Shown here one piece after another: positions 51,414 through 62,295 of a DNA stretch of 64,000 nt; positions within the stretch are counted from its first letter, which is position 1, and every line of letters starts with the position of its first letter. The notes beneath the pieces are model-generated. The model was given only the letters and a program-made list of their open reading frames with translations. It was not told the origin of the DNA and did not search any database. Made by a program: the position numbers and the translations under genes. The DNA comes from JAOPZW01 sp963835295 (GTDB lineage: Bacteria; Actinomycetota; Thermoleophilia; Solirubrobacterales; Solirubrobacteraceae), in NCBI GenBank assembly GCA_963835295.1, contig CAWIEX010000011.1:1240001-1304000 (forward strand), in the 5' to 3' direction.

Positions 51414-52397
51414 ATGCACCTCCTCAACATCAAGCTCGGCCTCGTAGCCGGGCTCACAGCGGCCTCGTCTGCCGCGACTACGCAGGCGCACGCTGCGCAA
51501 CCCGGTCGACGTCGCGGTCGACAACGGCACCCTGAACATCGACGGCCACAACGGCCCTGACACGATCATCCTGCGGCTGGCGCCCGGAGCGCAGCAGACG
51601 CTCCAGGTCGACGGAAATTCCCCGGTGGTTTCGGTCGCCCGTGACTCGTTCACGCGAATCGCGATCAACGGCGGCAACGGCGACGACCTCGTGCGCTTCG
51701 ACGAGACCAACGGCGCGATCAACACGCCCGCGACCATCAACGGTGGCCGCGGCGACGACACGCTGCTCGGCGGCAGCGGCGCGGACACGCTGAACGGTGG
51801 GCCTGGCGACGATGTCGTCGACGGCAACGGCGGCGCCGACACCGCCAACCTCGGCTCCGGCGACGACGAGTTCATCTGGGACCCGGGCGACGGCAGCGAC
51901 GTGGTCGAAGGCGGCAAGGGCCACGACAAGCTGACGTTCAACGGGGCCGCCGGCGCCGAGCAGTTCGACGTCTCGGCCAACGGCGAGCGGGCGCGCGTCT
52001 TCCGCACCCAGGGCACGATCACGATCGACCTCGACGACGTTGAGCAGGTCGACGTCAACGCGCTGGCGGCGCCGATCTGGTGACGGTCAACGACCTCTCC
52101 GGGACCGACCTAACCACGGTGAACGCCAATCTGGCACCCACGATCGGCGGCTCGGGCTCCGACGGCGCCACCGACCACGTGGTGGTCAACGGCACCCTCG
52201 GCGACGACGCGATCGCCGCGAGCGGCAGCAACGGCAGCGCCACGGTCACCGGGCTCGCCGCGACCGTGAACGTCCGGGACGCCCTCGCCGCCGCGCCGGA
52301 GCTCGACCTCCTCACGGTCAACGGGCTCGCCGGAAACGACACGATCGACAGCTCCGGCCTCGCCGCCGACGCGATCGGATTCCAGGGCCAGCCCTGA
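51414..52397 (+). pseudogene. RTX (haemolysin-type calcium-binding repeat) protein, frameshifted
   Basis: ATG 51414 opens a signal-like segment (LLNIKLGLVAGLTAASSAAT, QAHA). One shift leads to LNIDGHNGPDTIILRLAPGA and calcium nonapeptide repeats: NGGNGDDLVRF, NGGRGDDTLLGGSGADTLNG, GPGDDVVDGNGGADTA. Near 52065 a missing base ends that frame at APIW; the third frame resumes ADLVTVNDLSGTDLTTVNAN and ends at DAIGFQGQP. RTX proteins are exported and fold on calcium. Two shifts make it a probable pseudogene. Confidence 0.75.
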
Positions 52398-52554
52398 GCG
52401 CTCAGCTCCGACTGCCGCCCGTCCACCTCGTGGTGTTGGCGCCCGCACGGATCGGTGACCTCGCCGATCCGTGCGGCGCCGTGATGGTGGCTGCCGAGCA
52501 GGCCACCGCACCGTCGGCGCGCCCGCGTCGGACGATCAGGGCAGGATCTCGGAC

Positions 52555-52725
52555 AGCAGCGGGCTGGCGTCGTGTTCTGTGGGCGCTGCGGCGAGCGCAT
52601 GTACGCGCGGCGGGCGTGGGCTGGCCGCTACTACCGCTGCAAGCACTCGCTCGCCGCGCGGAGTCGTGGGAGCGCGGACGTATCTCGCGCGGCGTCCCGC
52701 GCCTCCATCGAGCACGCAAGCAATC
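52555..52725 (+). pseudogene. Serine recombinase zinc-ribbon fragment
   Basis: In one plus frame: RAGVVFCGRCGERMYARRAW and GRYYRCKHSLAARSRG, the recombinase zinc beta-ribbon (Cys-x2-Cys ... Cys). No catalytic domain nearby. It is a second recombinase relic, distinct in sequence from that at 37.2 kb. Confidence 0.6.
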
Positions 52726-52744
52726 GCCTTTTGGGGAGGCGACC

Positions 52745-52957
52745 ATGACCTATGTCGTCGTCGGCGTCGATCACGCCACGCTCGCTCCATGGCACGAGAA
52801 CATCTCGGCGCGCACGGTGGCCCATGCCGCCGCCGAAGCCGTCGAGCGGGCCGCGGCCGGCGGGATCGACCTGATCGTCGCCGCGGTCGTCGGCGCCAAC
52901 TCGATCGTGCTGGCGCACCCGGTGGACCGGCCGGTGTCGCGGGTGCGTGCCGCCTAG
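52745..52957 (+). CDS. Small hypothetical protein
   Basis: 70 residues, ATG 52745 after GGGGAGG. Contains MTYVVVGVDHATLAPWHENI, VAHAAAEAVERAAAGGIDLI and VAAVVGANSIVLAHPVDRP. Well-formed small globular-looking protein; no family recognised. Confidence 0.55.
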   Translation: MTYVVVGVDHATLAPWHENISARTVAHAAAEAVERAAAGGIDLIVAAVVGANSIVLAHPVDRPVSRVRAA

Positions 52958-53289
52958 CGAGCGGACCGTCCAACAGCGCGGAGACCGTCCGCGCCGGGCT
53001 CTCGCTAGCGGTGGCCCACGAGTGCGCCGCCGCGTGGCAAGGGTGGGCCGGTGCGTGAAGCGACGTCGATCCGGCGAGGAGACTTTGAGGACGGCGACCG
53101 CGACACCGCCGCAAGGCTGCAGACGTCACCGACCCGACCCGACCTTGCACGCGATCGCGCGTTCTACAGCCCGGGGGGCAGCAGCCGTTGCGGTTCCCAC
53201 CACACGAGAGACGATCCCCAAGATCCTCCCGGGGCCCGCTCGCGAGCCACGCTCCAGAGCGCACGTGGGCGTCAACGCGTCGCCGAGCT
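52958..53289. other. No gene recognised
   Basis: Short stretch of Arg-rich frames on both strands without starts or motifs. Confidence 0.4.
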
Positions 53290-53495
53290 GGGCGGGGCGC
53301 TTTCGATAGATGGCCCCTTGCCGCAGGCGGCTTTCGGACTGGCGCGACGAGCGGCTCGCAGCCGGCGTCGACCGCGATCCGATATGCCGCGTCCTCGTCG
53401 ACGAGCGCGATGTCCACGTTCGGCGGCGGTCCGTCGCTCCCGGCTGGATGCACGCCGCCGTCGAATTGCCCTGGGCAAGGGCCCGAGCGTAGGGT
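53290..53495 (-). pseudogene. VOC (glyoxalase-fold) domain fragment
   Basis: Reads FDGGVHPAGSDGPPPNVDIA, LVDEDAAYRIAVDAGCEPLV and APVRKPP, the middle of a VOC domain where a metal-site strand pairs with the 'AGCEPL' helix. There is no start; the end degenerates. Confidence 0.55.
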
Positions 53496-53501
53496 GCGGG
53501 G

Positions 53502-53892
53502 ATGCCCGAGCGACGCTACTTCGACGAGTCCGGCGAACCCTCCGACGAGCCGGGCCGCTTCGTCAATATCAACGACCTCGCTCCGTTGACGCCGGGCCCC
53601 GGCCTCGAGGTTCCGCCCCGTCACGACCGACAGCGTGATGACGAACTTGGTCACCTTCGAGGCGAACACCCCGACCCCGATCCACCACCACGTAGAGCAG
53701 CAGATCGCCATCGTTCTCTCCGGCGAGCTGACCCTCACCGTCGGTAACGAGACGAAGGTCATGCGCGCCGGCGACTGCGTGGTGATCCCACCCCACGTGC
53801 CTCACGGCGGCGGCTCCGGACCCGACGGCTGCACCGTCCTCGACGTCTTCTCGCCGCCACGTGCGGCGATCATCAGCCTGATGACGACCTAG
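53502..53892 (+). CDS. Cupin-domain protein with a frameshift
   Basis: ATG 53502 opens MPERRYFDESGEPSDEPGRF and VNINDLAPLTPGPGLEV; one extra base near 53610 changes frame. The second frame gives TNLVTFEANTPTPIHHHVEQ (His-x-His metal motif), LSGELTLTVGNETKVM and DCVVIPPHVPHGGGSGPDGC. Joined, it would be a normal ~129-residue cupin. Real shift or sequence error cannot be told apart. Confidence 0.65.
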
Positions 53893-53967
53893 CGCGGGGT
53901 GAGGTGCCGCCGGACGGCCCACCGTGCTGCGTCAGGCTGAACACTCCTGGGCGGGTAGAACGATCCC

Positions 53968-54171
53968 ATGCCCAAGCCCGAGAACATCGCCCAAGCCGGA
54001 TTGGTGGGCTGGCGCAAAGCGATTGCCGATAACGTCGCGCCACGCGCCGCGAGCCGCGCCCCGGTGTCTGAGGAACGGCTGCGCGCCGCGATCGGCGCGG
54101 CCTTCTTCCTGCTCTCGCTCTACTACGTCGCGAGCACGATCGCGCGCATGATCAAATCCGCTCAGAGCTGA
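53968..54171 (+). CDS. Small membrane protein
   Basis: 67 residues: an amphipathic N-terminal half (MPKPENIAQAGLVGWRKAIA, VSEERLRAAIG) and one membrane helix (AAFFLLSLYYVASTIARM). No strong ribosome site. Function unknown. Confidence 0.6.
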   Translation: MPKPENIAQAGLVGWRKAIADNVAPRAASRAPVSEERLRAAIGAAFFLLSLYYVASTIARMIKSAQS

Positions 54172-54356
54172 TTCACAGAGTCGCGAGTGCCGACGACCGG
54201 GTCGCCATCCTCGGCTGAGAGGAGCAGCGGGATTGCGTCAGGTGCCCGGCGAGTGCTGCGCCGCTCCGGGTCGTCCAACTCGATCGCGAGCGGCGCCTCG
54301 ATCCCGGCGGCAGACCGCTGGTTCGTCGGGAAGCGGAAGCGGGCTCGTTGGGCTTT

Positions 54357-54650
54357 TCAGCGCCCCGGGACGCCCAGCTCGCGCCCGGTGTAGAAGCGCG
54401 ATCGCTCCTCGAGTACGAAGGGGTCCATGAGGGCCTGCCGGCGGGCCTCGACGTCCGAGTCGCGGGAGCGGTGGCACGCCTCGGCGGAGTCCCAGATCGA
54501 GATGCCTACGACCTCATCGCCGTCGTCGGCATAGCGCACGTAGGCCCCCACCAGCCCTGGCGGGAACTCGGCCGGTCGCCAGGCGTGCTCGAAGTGCTCC
54601 CGCGCTCCGGGCTTGATCGTGCGGGTGGTCACCCAGAAGTAGTTGTCCAT
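54357..54650 (-). CDS. Small ABM/EthD-like alpha-beta barrel protein
   Basis: 97 residues from ATG 54650 (GAGGAGAG upstream). FWVTTRTIKPGAREHFEHAW, VRYADDGDEVVGISIWDSAE and FVLEERSRFYTGREL fit the ferredoxin-like fold of antibiotic-biosynthesis-monooxygenase proteins. It is divergent from the DmdA-like gene at 54735. Substrate unknown. Confidence 0.65.
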   Translation of the reverse strand: MDNYFWVTTRTIKPGAREHFEHAWRPAEFPPGLVGAYVRYADDGDEVVGISIWDSAEACHRSRDSDVEARRQALMDPFVLEERSRFYTGRELGVPGR

Positions 54651-54734
54651 CTCTCCTCGCTTCGGGGGTGCGTGGACGTGGTTTGCTGCCGTGCCGGGAA
54701 GATTGGTTTGCAACCTAGACGTGGAGGTGTCGCC

Positions 54735-55926
54735 TTGTCGCCCATCATCGAGGACCCGCGGATCCTTCTGTGCTCCCGGATCCGCAAGTCGCCGTTCTTC
54801 TCGGCGTCGCGCCGCCACGGCGTCGCGATGTACAGCGTCTACAACCACATGTACCACCCGAGGCATTACGGCGACCCGGTCGAGGAGTACTGGCAGCTCC
54901 TCAACGGCGTGACGCTGTGGGACGTCGGCGTGGAGCGACAGGTCGAGATCACCGGCCCGGATGCCTTCTCGTTCACGAACATGCTCGTCGCCCGCGACCT
55001 CGCCAAGTGCGAGGTCGGGCAGTGCAAGTACGTGTTCGTGACCGCGCCCGACGGCGGGATCATCAACGACCCCGTGCTGCTGCGGCTCGGCGAGGACCAC
55101 TTCTGGCTGTCGCTCGCCGACAGCGACGTGCTGCTCTGGGCGCTCGGCGTGGCCCACGGCTCCGGGCTGGATGTGACGATCCGCGAGGCAGACGTCGGCC
55201 CGGTCCAGATCCAGGGTCCGAAGTCCAAGGACGTCATGGTCGACCTCTTCGGAGCCGACATCCTCGAGGTGCATGTACTACTTCCTGCGCCGCTACGAGC
55301 TCGACGGCGTGCCGGTGCTCGTCTCGCGCACCGGCTACACGGCCGAGCTCGGTTATGAGATCTACCTCTTCGAGGCCAGCCGGCACGGCGAGCGGCTCTG
55401 GGACGCCGTGCTCGAGGCGGGTCGACCGCATGGCCTCGCGGTGATCGGCCCGTCGCACATCCGCCGCATCGAGGGCGGGATCCTCGCCTACGGCGCGGAC
55501 ATGTGGCTTGACACCAACCCATACGAGGTCGGCATGGGCTATGACTGGATGGTCGACCTCGAGCAGAAGGCCGACTTCATCGGCAAGCACGCGCTCGCGC
55601 GGATCAAGCAGGAGGGCGTCGCGCGCAAGCTCGCGGGGGTCGAGATCGCGGACGCGAGCCTCGGCGCCTACAACGACGGCTCGATGATCGACGTCTTCCC
55701 GGTCACCCGCGGCGGCGAGCCCGTGGGCCGCGTGACCTCGGCCTGCCATTCGCCGCGCCTGGGCAAGAACATCGGCTACGCCATGGTGCCGGTCGAGCTC
55801 GCCGAGCTCGGCACGGAGCTCGAGGTCGAGGTCGACGGCGACCGGCGCGACGCGGTCGTCGTGGAGATGCCCTTCATCGACCCCAAGAAGGAGATCCCCA
55901 AGCAACGTCTCGCGACCGAACACTGA
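54735..55926 (+). CDS. DmdA-like GcvT-family aminomethyltransferase/demethylase, one frameshift
   Basis: Start TTG 54735 has GGAGGT upstream. The sequence SPIIEDPRILLCSRIRKSPF, VYNHMYHPRHYGDPVEEYWQ and WDVGVERQVEITGPDAFSF matches the DmdA branch of tetrahydrofolate-dependent demethylases more than glycine-cleavage GcvT. At ~55271 one base shifts the frame after GADILEV; the other frame continues YYFLRRYELDGVPVLVSRTG, ELGYEIYLFE, ADMWLDTNPYEVGMGYDWMV and GKNIGYAMVP. Joined, it is ~396 residues, full length. Likely role: methyl transfer from a DMSP- or methoxy-type donor to THF. Confidence 0.75.
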
Positions 55927-56180
55927 GCACCGAGAACGACGTCGTCGTCGACTTCCTCCGGCGTCCGCGCCTGGAGGTAATGCCTCTCGACGGAGTCGAG
56001 CAGGAGGTGACCGACATCGTCAACCCGACGTCGGGCCGGACGGTCTACGAGGACCTGAGCCGTCGATCACCTCCTCGTCCACGCCGAGGCCACCGAGCAG
56101 GAGGGTCGATCGCTGTGGATACCGAGCGTCAGCCGACACCGCAACCCGTGCCTCAAGACGCCCGGTGCTCGTCCATGTGA
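55923..56180 (+). pseudogene. MetF-like (methylene-THF reductase) N-terminal stub
   Basis: Immediately overlaps the DmdA-like stop. ENDVVVDFLRRPRLEVMPLD and GVEQEVTDIV match the first ~35 residues of MetF-like proteins; the rest is unrelated Pro/Arg-rich sequence to a stop. A THF reductase beside a THF demethylase would recycle the methyl-THF product, so the pair was probably one operon before decay. Confidence 0.6.
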
Positions 56181-56330
56181 GGAGCGAGCCTCACAGGAGT
56201 GACCGCGGCCGCCCCGGCCGTGGTCGCCGAGCGCACCACTCAAGCGGCCACAAGGGCGTCGCGGCAGGCCGCGAAGGCCGCGATCAACGAGCCCGATGAG
56301 CGTCTTGACGGCGCCGAGGCCTGACGGCCG

Positions 56331-57122
56331 CTAAGGGCCCGCGGTCAGCTGGCTCACCGAGAAGGTCGCGCCCGCCGGGTCGGCGAGCACCGCTTCGCGG
56401 AACGGCCCCGCGTCCTCGGGACCGGCGACGACCGAGCCGCCGAGCTGGGTGGCGCGCGCGGCGGCTGCGTCGGCATCGGCGATCCAGAAGTCGACCCTCC
56501 AGTGTGCCGCCTCGTCTTCACCGGCACGAGCCATCGCCGCCACGACGTCGCGCGGCACCGGCTGCTCGGAGACCCCTCCCACGTAGCCGGGGAGGCGCGA
56601 CAACAGCCACGGGCCGAACGCCTCGGTCGTCCAGCCAAGCACCGCACCGTAGAACGCCTTGGCGACCCCGGGGTCCGGCGTGCGCAAGAAGCTCATCGAG
56701 TAGGCGCTCGGCTCGTTGATGCGCTGCGCGCCCCGATGGGCGCCCGGCGTCCACACTCCGAACACCGCGCCGGCGGGATCGGCGACAATCGCCAGCCGCC
56801 CGCCGTCGAGGCTGCCGGAGGGCTCGGCCAGGAGGCTGCCGCCGGCCTTCACCGCGCACGCGGCGACCGCGTCGGCGTCGTCGACCCACACGTATGTGGT
56901 CCACGCGGGCGGCATTCCGGCGGGTGGAGGCGAGCCGATCGCGGCCACGCCGCTCCCGCGCTGCCGGCACATGTAGTACCGCGTGTCCGTACCGGGCGGG
57001 GTGCCCTTCTCCACCTCCCAGCCGAACACGCCGGCATAGAACGTCGCCGCCGTGTCGGGGTCTTCCTGCCAGGTGTCGACCCAGCAGGGGACGCCGTGCT
57101 CGTACCCGTCGCGCTCGGTCAT
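56331..57122 (-). CDS. Two-domain VOC (glyoxalase/bleomycin-resistance fold) protein
   Basis: 263 residues with two tandem VOC domains: ~8-125 (VPCWVDTWQEDPDTAATFYA, FGWEVEKG, LAIVADPAGAVFGVWTPG) and ~140-260 (SMSFLRTPDPGVAKAFYGAV, AVLADPAGATFSVSQLTAGP). The arrangement is common in actinobacteria; some relatives bind antibiotics or act as dioxygenases. ATG at 57122 with GAAGGAGCC upstream. Complete. Confidence 0.88.
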   Translation of the reverse strand: MTERDGYEHGVPCWVDTWQEDPDTAATFYAGVFGWEVEKGTPPGTDTRYYMCRQRGSGVAAIGSPPPAGMPPAWTTYVWVDDADAVAACAVKAGGSLLAEPSGSLDGGRLAIVADPAGAVFGVWTPGAHRGAQRINEPSAYSMSFLRTPDPGVAKAFYGAVLGWTTEAFGPWLLSRLPGYVGGVSEQPVPRDVVAAMARAGEDEAAHWRVDFWIADADAAAARATQLGGSVVAGPEDAGPFREAVLADPAGATFSVSQLTAGP

Positions 57123-57646
57123 GGTGGCTCCTTCCTTCGTAGCTACGGGATTATCAGCGGCAGGTGGGCTGGCGTCGTGATCGCACGGTTGCCACTGGGC
57201 GCTGGAGCGCGGACACTCCTGCCCTCGCCCGACAGCGCTCGTCTCCCCCGCACCTACGGGACACCTGCTCGGGACGAACGCCGAGCGTGTCGGCCAGCGA
57301 GTGGCTCACGCTCGCTTCCGCTAGGCGAAGCGTCAGCGCGGCGTCCTGCGGCGCGAGACGCGTGGACGTCGTCCCGAGCGAGCGTCTGGTCGTCGTCGGC
57401 GGAGGCGACCGTTCGTCGCGCGAAGCGGTCGCACGAACCACGCGCAGCTCCGATGCGTCTATCTGTGCCGGACGGGGACGATTACGAGCGCCTGCCAGAC
57501 GCGCGTCTCCGAGGTACGATGAACTCAGTGTGCGCGGTTGGTGATCGTTGCCGTCGCCGGGTCGCGGAAGGAGGAGATCAGAGGTGACCAGTACGAGCGG
57601 CCCGGGGAGCGCTCGACGGTCGACGTAGTCCGTCTCCCGATTGGTG
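57123..57646. other. No gene recognised
   Basis: About 520 bp between the divergent VOC and universal-stress genes. Frames on both strands are Arg/Ser-rich; none has a start with ribosome site or family resemblance. Confidence 0.45.
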
Positions 57647-58333
57647 ATGCGCGTTCCTTTCAAGACCGAGTCGGATGCCTTTCGGGTCGCGGTGGCCTTG
57701 GGGTTGCTTGTTGGGGCCTCGGTTCTGGTGGGTTTGCTTGCTTCGCGTGCGTACGGCGTGGTCGTGTTTGCCGCCGGCGTTGCGGCCGGGATCACGTTCG
57801 AGCTCGCCGGACGGGAGACAGGCCGCGGGTCGGCGCTGCAGCAGGCGGCAGACGCTCCCCATCTCCATGGCGCCAGCGGCGGGACGCGCCACGTCCTCGT
57901 GGTGACAAGCGTGAAGCTTGCCGGTGAGCAGCTTCGCAGGGAGCTGGCGGCGGCCGGCGGAGCCGGAGTCGAGCTCGACGTGCTCGCGCCGATCCTGGCC
58001 TCACGGTCTCATTACCTGGCGTCGGACCTCGACCGTGAGCGCGAGGAAGCGCACGAACGACTGGAGGCGTCGCTGGCGTGGGTCGCCGAGCAGGGCTTCG
58101 CGGCGAAGGGGGAGGTCGGAGACCCCGATCCGCTGCTGGCAATCGAGGACGAGCTTCGTGATTTCGGCGCCGACGAGGTCATCGTCGTCACGCATTCTCG
58201 GGAGCGCACGAGCTGGCTCGCCAACCGCATGCTCGGCCACCTGGCGCGCGAGCTGGACGTCCCCGTGCGCGAGATCGCGCTCGGCGACGACCCAGACCGC
58301 TCGGCCCTCCCGCCCTCGTCCCCGGCGGAATAG
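57647..58333 (+). CDS. Membrane-anchored universal-stress-like protein
   Basis: 228 residues from ATG 57647 (TTG 57641 and GTG 57644 are alternatives). Two close membrane helices (FRVAVALGLLVGASVLVGLL, YGVVVFAAGVAAGITFELAG) precede a USP-like alpha/beta domain: RHVLVVTSVKLAGEQLRREL, GEVGDPDPLLAIEDELRDFG and ADEVIVVTHSRERTSWLANR. The ATP-binding G-x2-G-x9-G motif is not evident. Followed after 12 bp by the cytochrome c gene, so likely co-transcribed. Confidence 0.75.
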   Translation: MRVPFKTESDAFRVAVALGLLVGASVLVGLLASRAYGVVVFAAGVAAGITFELAGRETGRGSALQQAADAPHLHGASGGTRHVLVVTSVKLAGEQLRRELAAAGGAGVELDVLAPILASRSHYLASDLDREREEAHERLEASLAWVAEQGFAAKGEVGDPDPLLAIEDELRDFGADEVIVVTHSRERTSWLANRMLGHLARELDVPVREIALGDDPDRSALPPSSPAE

Positions 58334-58345
58334 GAGCGGCGGACC

Positions 58346-59113
58346 ATGGGCAACGAGCCGGGGCGCCTTCGTCATCGTCTCGCCCTCGCCCTCGTCGCGG
58401 CCGTCCTGGTCGGTGTCGGGGGCGTCGTCGGGATCCTCGCGAACGCGGGCACGCAGACCAAGGAACGGACGGTCACCGCGACGGCCGCTCAGGCCGCGAG
58501 CGCGCCGGTCGACCCGCACGTCGCTGCCGGCGCGCACGACTTCGTGCAGTTCGCTTGCAGCCAGTGCCACGGCGACCGGGGCCGCGGCGGCGTCGCGCCG
58601 GCGGTACCCGCGCTCACCTCGGTCGCGAAGGGGCTGACACCGGCGGAGTTGCGGTCGATCATCGACCACGGGCTGGGCGAGTCGAGCAACCCAACCCAGC
58701 CCTACATGCCGGTCTGGGGCGCCGTGATCTCCAAGACGCAGGTGTCCGACCTGATCGCGTACCTGCGTGCAGGGCTGCCCGCGGTCCCGACCGCCGAGCC
58801 GCCGGCGATCCCCCAGGCCCAGGGAGCCGCCGTCGAGGGAGGGGTGCTCTACGTACGCTACGGCTGCGTCAACTGCCACGGCCCCAACGGGCTCGGCGGC
58901 GTACCCAACCCGCAGTCCCCCGACAAGACGATCCCTCCGCTCTCGGGCCAGGACTTCCGCAAGGAGTTCAACACAGACGCGAAGATCATCGCGGTGATCC
59001 GCTCGGGCAGCGTGATCGGGAAGGCACCGATCGTGAGCATGCCGCACTGGGGCGGGATCATCCCCGAAGACCAGCTGCGAGCGCTCGTGGCCTACATAAC
59101 GACGCTCAAGTAA
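58346..59113 (+). CDS. Membrane-anchored diheme cytochrome c
   Basis: 255 residues. N-terminal anchor LALALVAAVLVGVGGVVGIL, then two class I cytochrome c domains with haem sites CSQCH (71-75) and CVNCH (174-178). Candidate Met ligands lie in QPYMPVWGAVIS and VSMPHWGGIIPEDQL. It carries electrons on the outer face of the membrane. The two domains look like a duplication. No oxidase gene is adjacent. Confidence 0.9.
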   Translation: MGNEPGRLRHRLALALVAAVLVGVGGVVGILANAGTQTKERTVTATAAQAASAPVDPHVAAGAHDFVQFACSQCHGDRGRGGVAPAVPALTSVAKGLTPAELRSIIDHGLGESSNPTQPYMPVWGAVISKTQVSDLIAYLRAGLPAVPTAEPPAIPQAQGAAVEGGVLYVRYGCVNCHGPNGLGGVPNPQSPDKTIPPLSGQDFRKEFNTDAKIIAVIRSGSVIGKAPIVSMPHWGGIIPEDQLRALVAYITTLK

Positions 59114-59290
59114 GCGGGCAACCATCATCTGCCCAGGCGTGCAGTCCGTTACTGCGGATCCGGGGCGGGCTGTGCAGGGTCCCCTCTCCCGAGGAGTCGA
59201 ATCTTCGCTGCGAGTCTCCGCGAACCGGGACGATGCGCCAGTGGCGACCCTGCCCGCCGGGTGCGGCGGGCAGCGCCGCGGTGCCCGTGC

Positions 59291-60775
<1,485 letters not shown>

Positions 60776-60811
60776 GACGGCTCTTTTGCGACCTCGCCGC
60801 CGTAAGCGCGG

Positions 60812-61132
60812 TCAGTGGTGCGCGGGCTCCAGCAGATCCGCAATCGCGCGGCTCACCATCACCTCGCCGCCCATGACGCCCATGCGCTCGACCTCGAAAT
60901 CGGCCAGCGATTCCGCCACCCACTCCGCCGCCAGCTCGTTGGACCGCTCGGCCTGGTCGCGCTGGTGGAACACCGTGATCGACGCCACCGTGCGCTCGCC
61001 CGTATGGGCGACCTGGTAGGCGATGAAGCCGGTTTCTTGAGCAAACGCATCGGCGAGATCGCGGTCGACTCGATGCATGAGCTCATCGATAGAGCCGTTT
61101 CCGACGCGGTACGTCCGGATGCTCACGTACAT
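60812..61132 (-). CDS. Small ABM-domain protein
   Basis: 106 residues from ATG 61132 (GAGAGGAACG upstream). MYVSIRTYRVGNGSIDELMH, ETGFIAYQVAHTGERTVASI and TVFHQRDQAERSNELAAEWV fit the antibiotic-biosynthesis-monooxygenase ferredoxin-like fold. It lies just upstream of the malic enzyme on the same strand. Function unknown. Confidence 0.75.
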   Translation of the reverse strand: MYVSIRTYRVGNGSIDELMHRVDRDLADAFAQETGFIAYQVAHTGERTVASITVFHQRDQAERSNELAAEWVAESLADFEVERMGVMGGEVMVSRAIADLLEPAHH

Positions 61133-61241
61133 GGCTCGTTCCTCTCTTGGCGGATGGATGAGCCGCGGTCGCCGACCAACGCTACGCCGGCCAGGGTGGT
61201 GCGACAACTGTGAGACACTGCGACTGAGTGAGGAGGTCGAC

Positions 61242-61907
61242 ATGGAGCCCTCCACCCCGAGACGCATCCTGATCGTGGCGTATCGCACGGCGGGGACGCC
61301 CGGGCTCTTGGATGAGGTGCGCAGCCGCGCCGCCCAGGAGCAGTGTCGTTTCGTGCTGCTCGTCCCGCGTCCCTACTGGGACCCTGAGACGGAGGAGGCG
61401 GCGCTTATCCTGGAGCTCGCCATCCCGCTGCTGGAGGAGGCCGCGGGCGGGCAGGTCGAAGGCCGGATCGGCGACACCGACCCGCTCGTCGCGGTGCGCG
61501 AGACACTCCACCGCGAGCCGTTCGACGAGGTGATCGTCTCGACGCTGCCGGCGCGCGTGTCGCACTGGCTGCGCCGCGACCTGCCATCGCGCGTGGACCA
61601 GCTCGGCGTCCCCGTGACGGTCGTGACGGCCAGGACCTCGAGCCGCGGTGATGGCCGAGCGGTAGCCGACGATTTCACCCGCGCGAACTGGGCGCCATCA
61701 AGGTCTCGATCGCCCGTCGTAGTCCTAGCGGGCCGGTGCCGCTCGGGGATGAGCGGGCGAACGGTCCGCAGCCCGGGTCCCGCTGCGGGGGGCGGAGCCA
61801 CGATCGGAGTGCCACGCGGCGATGCGAACGGACCGATAGGTCTAGACTGGCCACAGGCGCGAGGTTTCTCCTTCGCCGCTCTCCAACCTTGCGCGCCTAG
61901 CTCCTGA
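61242..61907 (+). CDS. Universal-stress-like protein with run-on C-terminus
   Basis: ATG 61242 after GAGGAGG. The first ~130 residues are a USP-like fold (RRILIVAYRTAGTPGLLDEV, QCRFVLLVPRPYWDPETEEA, GRIGDTDPLVAVRETLHREP, FDEVIVSTLPARVSHWLRRD, LGVPVTVVTAR). Relatives end about there. The remaining ~90 residues (SRSRSPVVVLAG, GGGATIGVPR) look non-native, as if a stop was lost near 61640. It is related to the membrane-anchored protein at 57.6 kb. Confidence 0.7.
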   Translation: MEPSTPRRILIVAYRTAGTPGLLDEVRSRAAQEQCRFVLLVPRPYWDPETEEAALILELAIPLLEEAAGGQVEGRIGDTDPLVAVRETLHREPFDEVIVSTLPARVSHWLRRDLPSRVDQLGVPVTVVTARTSSRGDGRAVADDFTRANWAPSRSRSPVVVLAGRCRSGMSGRTVRSPGPAAGGGATIGVPRGDANGPIGLDWPQARGFSFAALQPCAPSS

Positions 61908-61930
61908 AGGCGGCGGGAGAGCGGTGCATT

Positions 61931-62182
61931 GTGGCCAAGGACAACCGGAGCGGCGTGCGGGGCGCCCAAGAGCGTGCCCGCAAGGCGATGGTGCATGCGA
62001 GCAAGGTGAGAGAGCGGGCGAAGCGAGCGCTCCGCGTAGCCGCAGCGCGTGAACGAAGCGCCGCGCGACACGATCGCCACGCCGAAACGCTGGAGGCTCA
62101 CGGGGCCAAGCGGGCGGCCGCCGCCGAGCGGCGGACCGCCCGGTTGGACCGCGACGCCGCGGACGCTGAGCGCGAGCGCTAG
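61931..62182 (+). CDS. Small highly basic helical protein
   Basis: 83 residues from GTG 61931. Almost entirely Ala/Arg/Glu helix (GAQERARKAMVHASKVRERA, then RAAAAERRTARLDRDAADAE). Strongly basic in its first half; it may bind nucleic acid or be a low-complexity stress protein. No family. Confidence 0.5.
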   Translation: MAKDNRSGVRGAQERARKAMVHASKVRERAKRALRVAAARERSAARHDRHAETLEAHGAKRAAAAERRTARLDRDAADAERER

Positions 62183-62295
62183 CGCGTTTCGATCAACGAG
62201 GGGGTGTCCTCCGCGACGAGCCCGCACATCACCCGCCGCGCGGCCTGACCGGCAGCGAAGCGAACCCATACGCCACACGACAAAAGGAGCCCACC

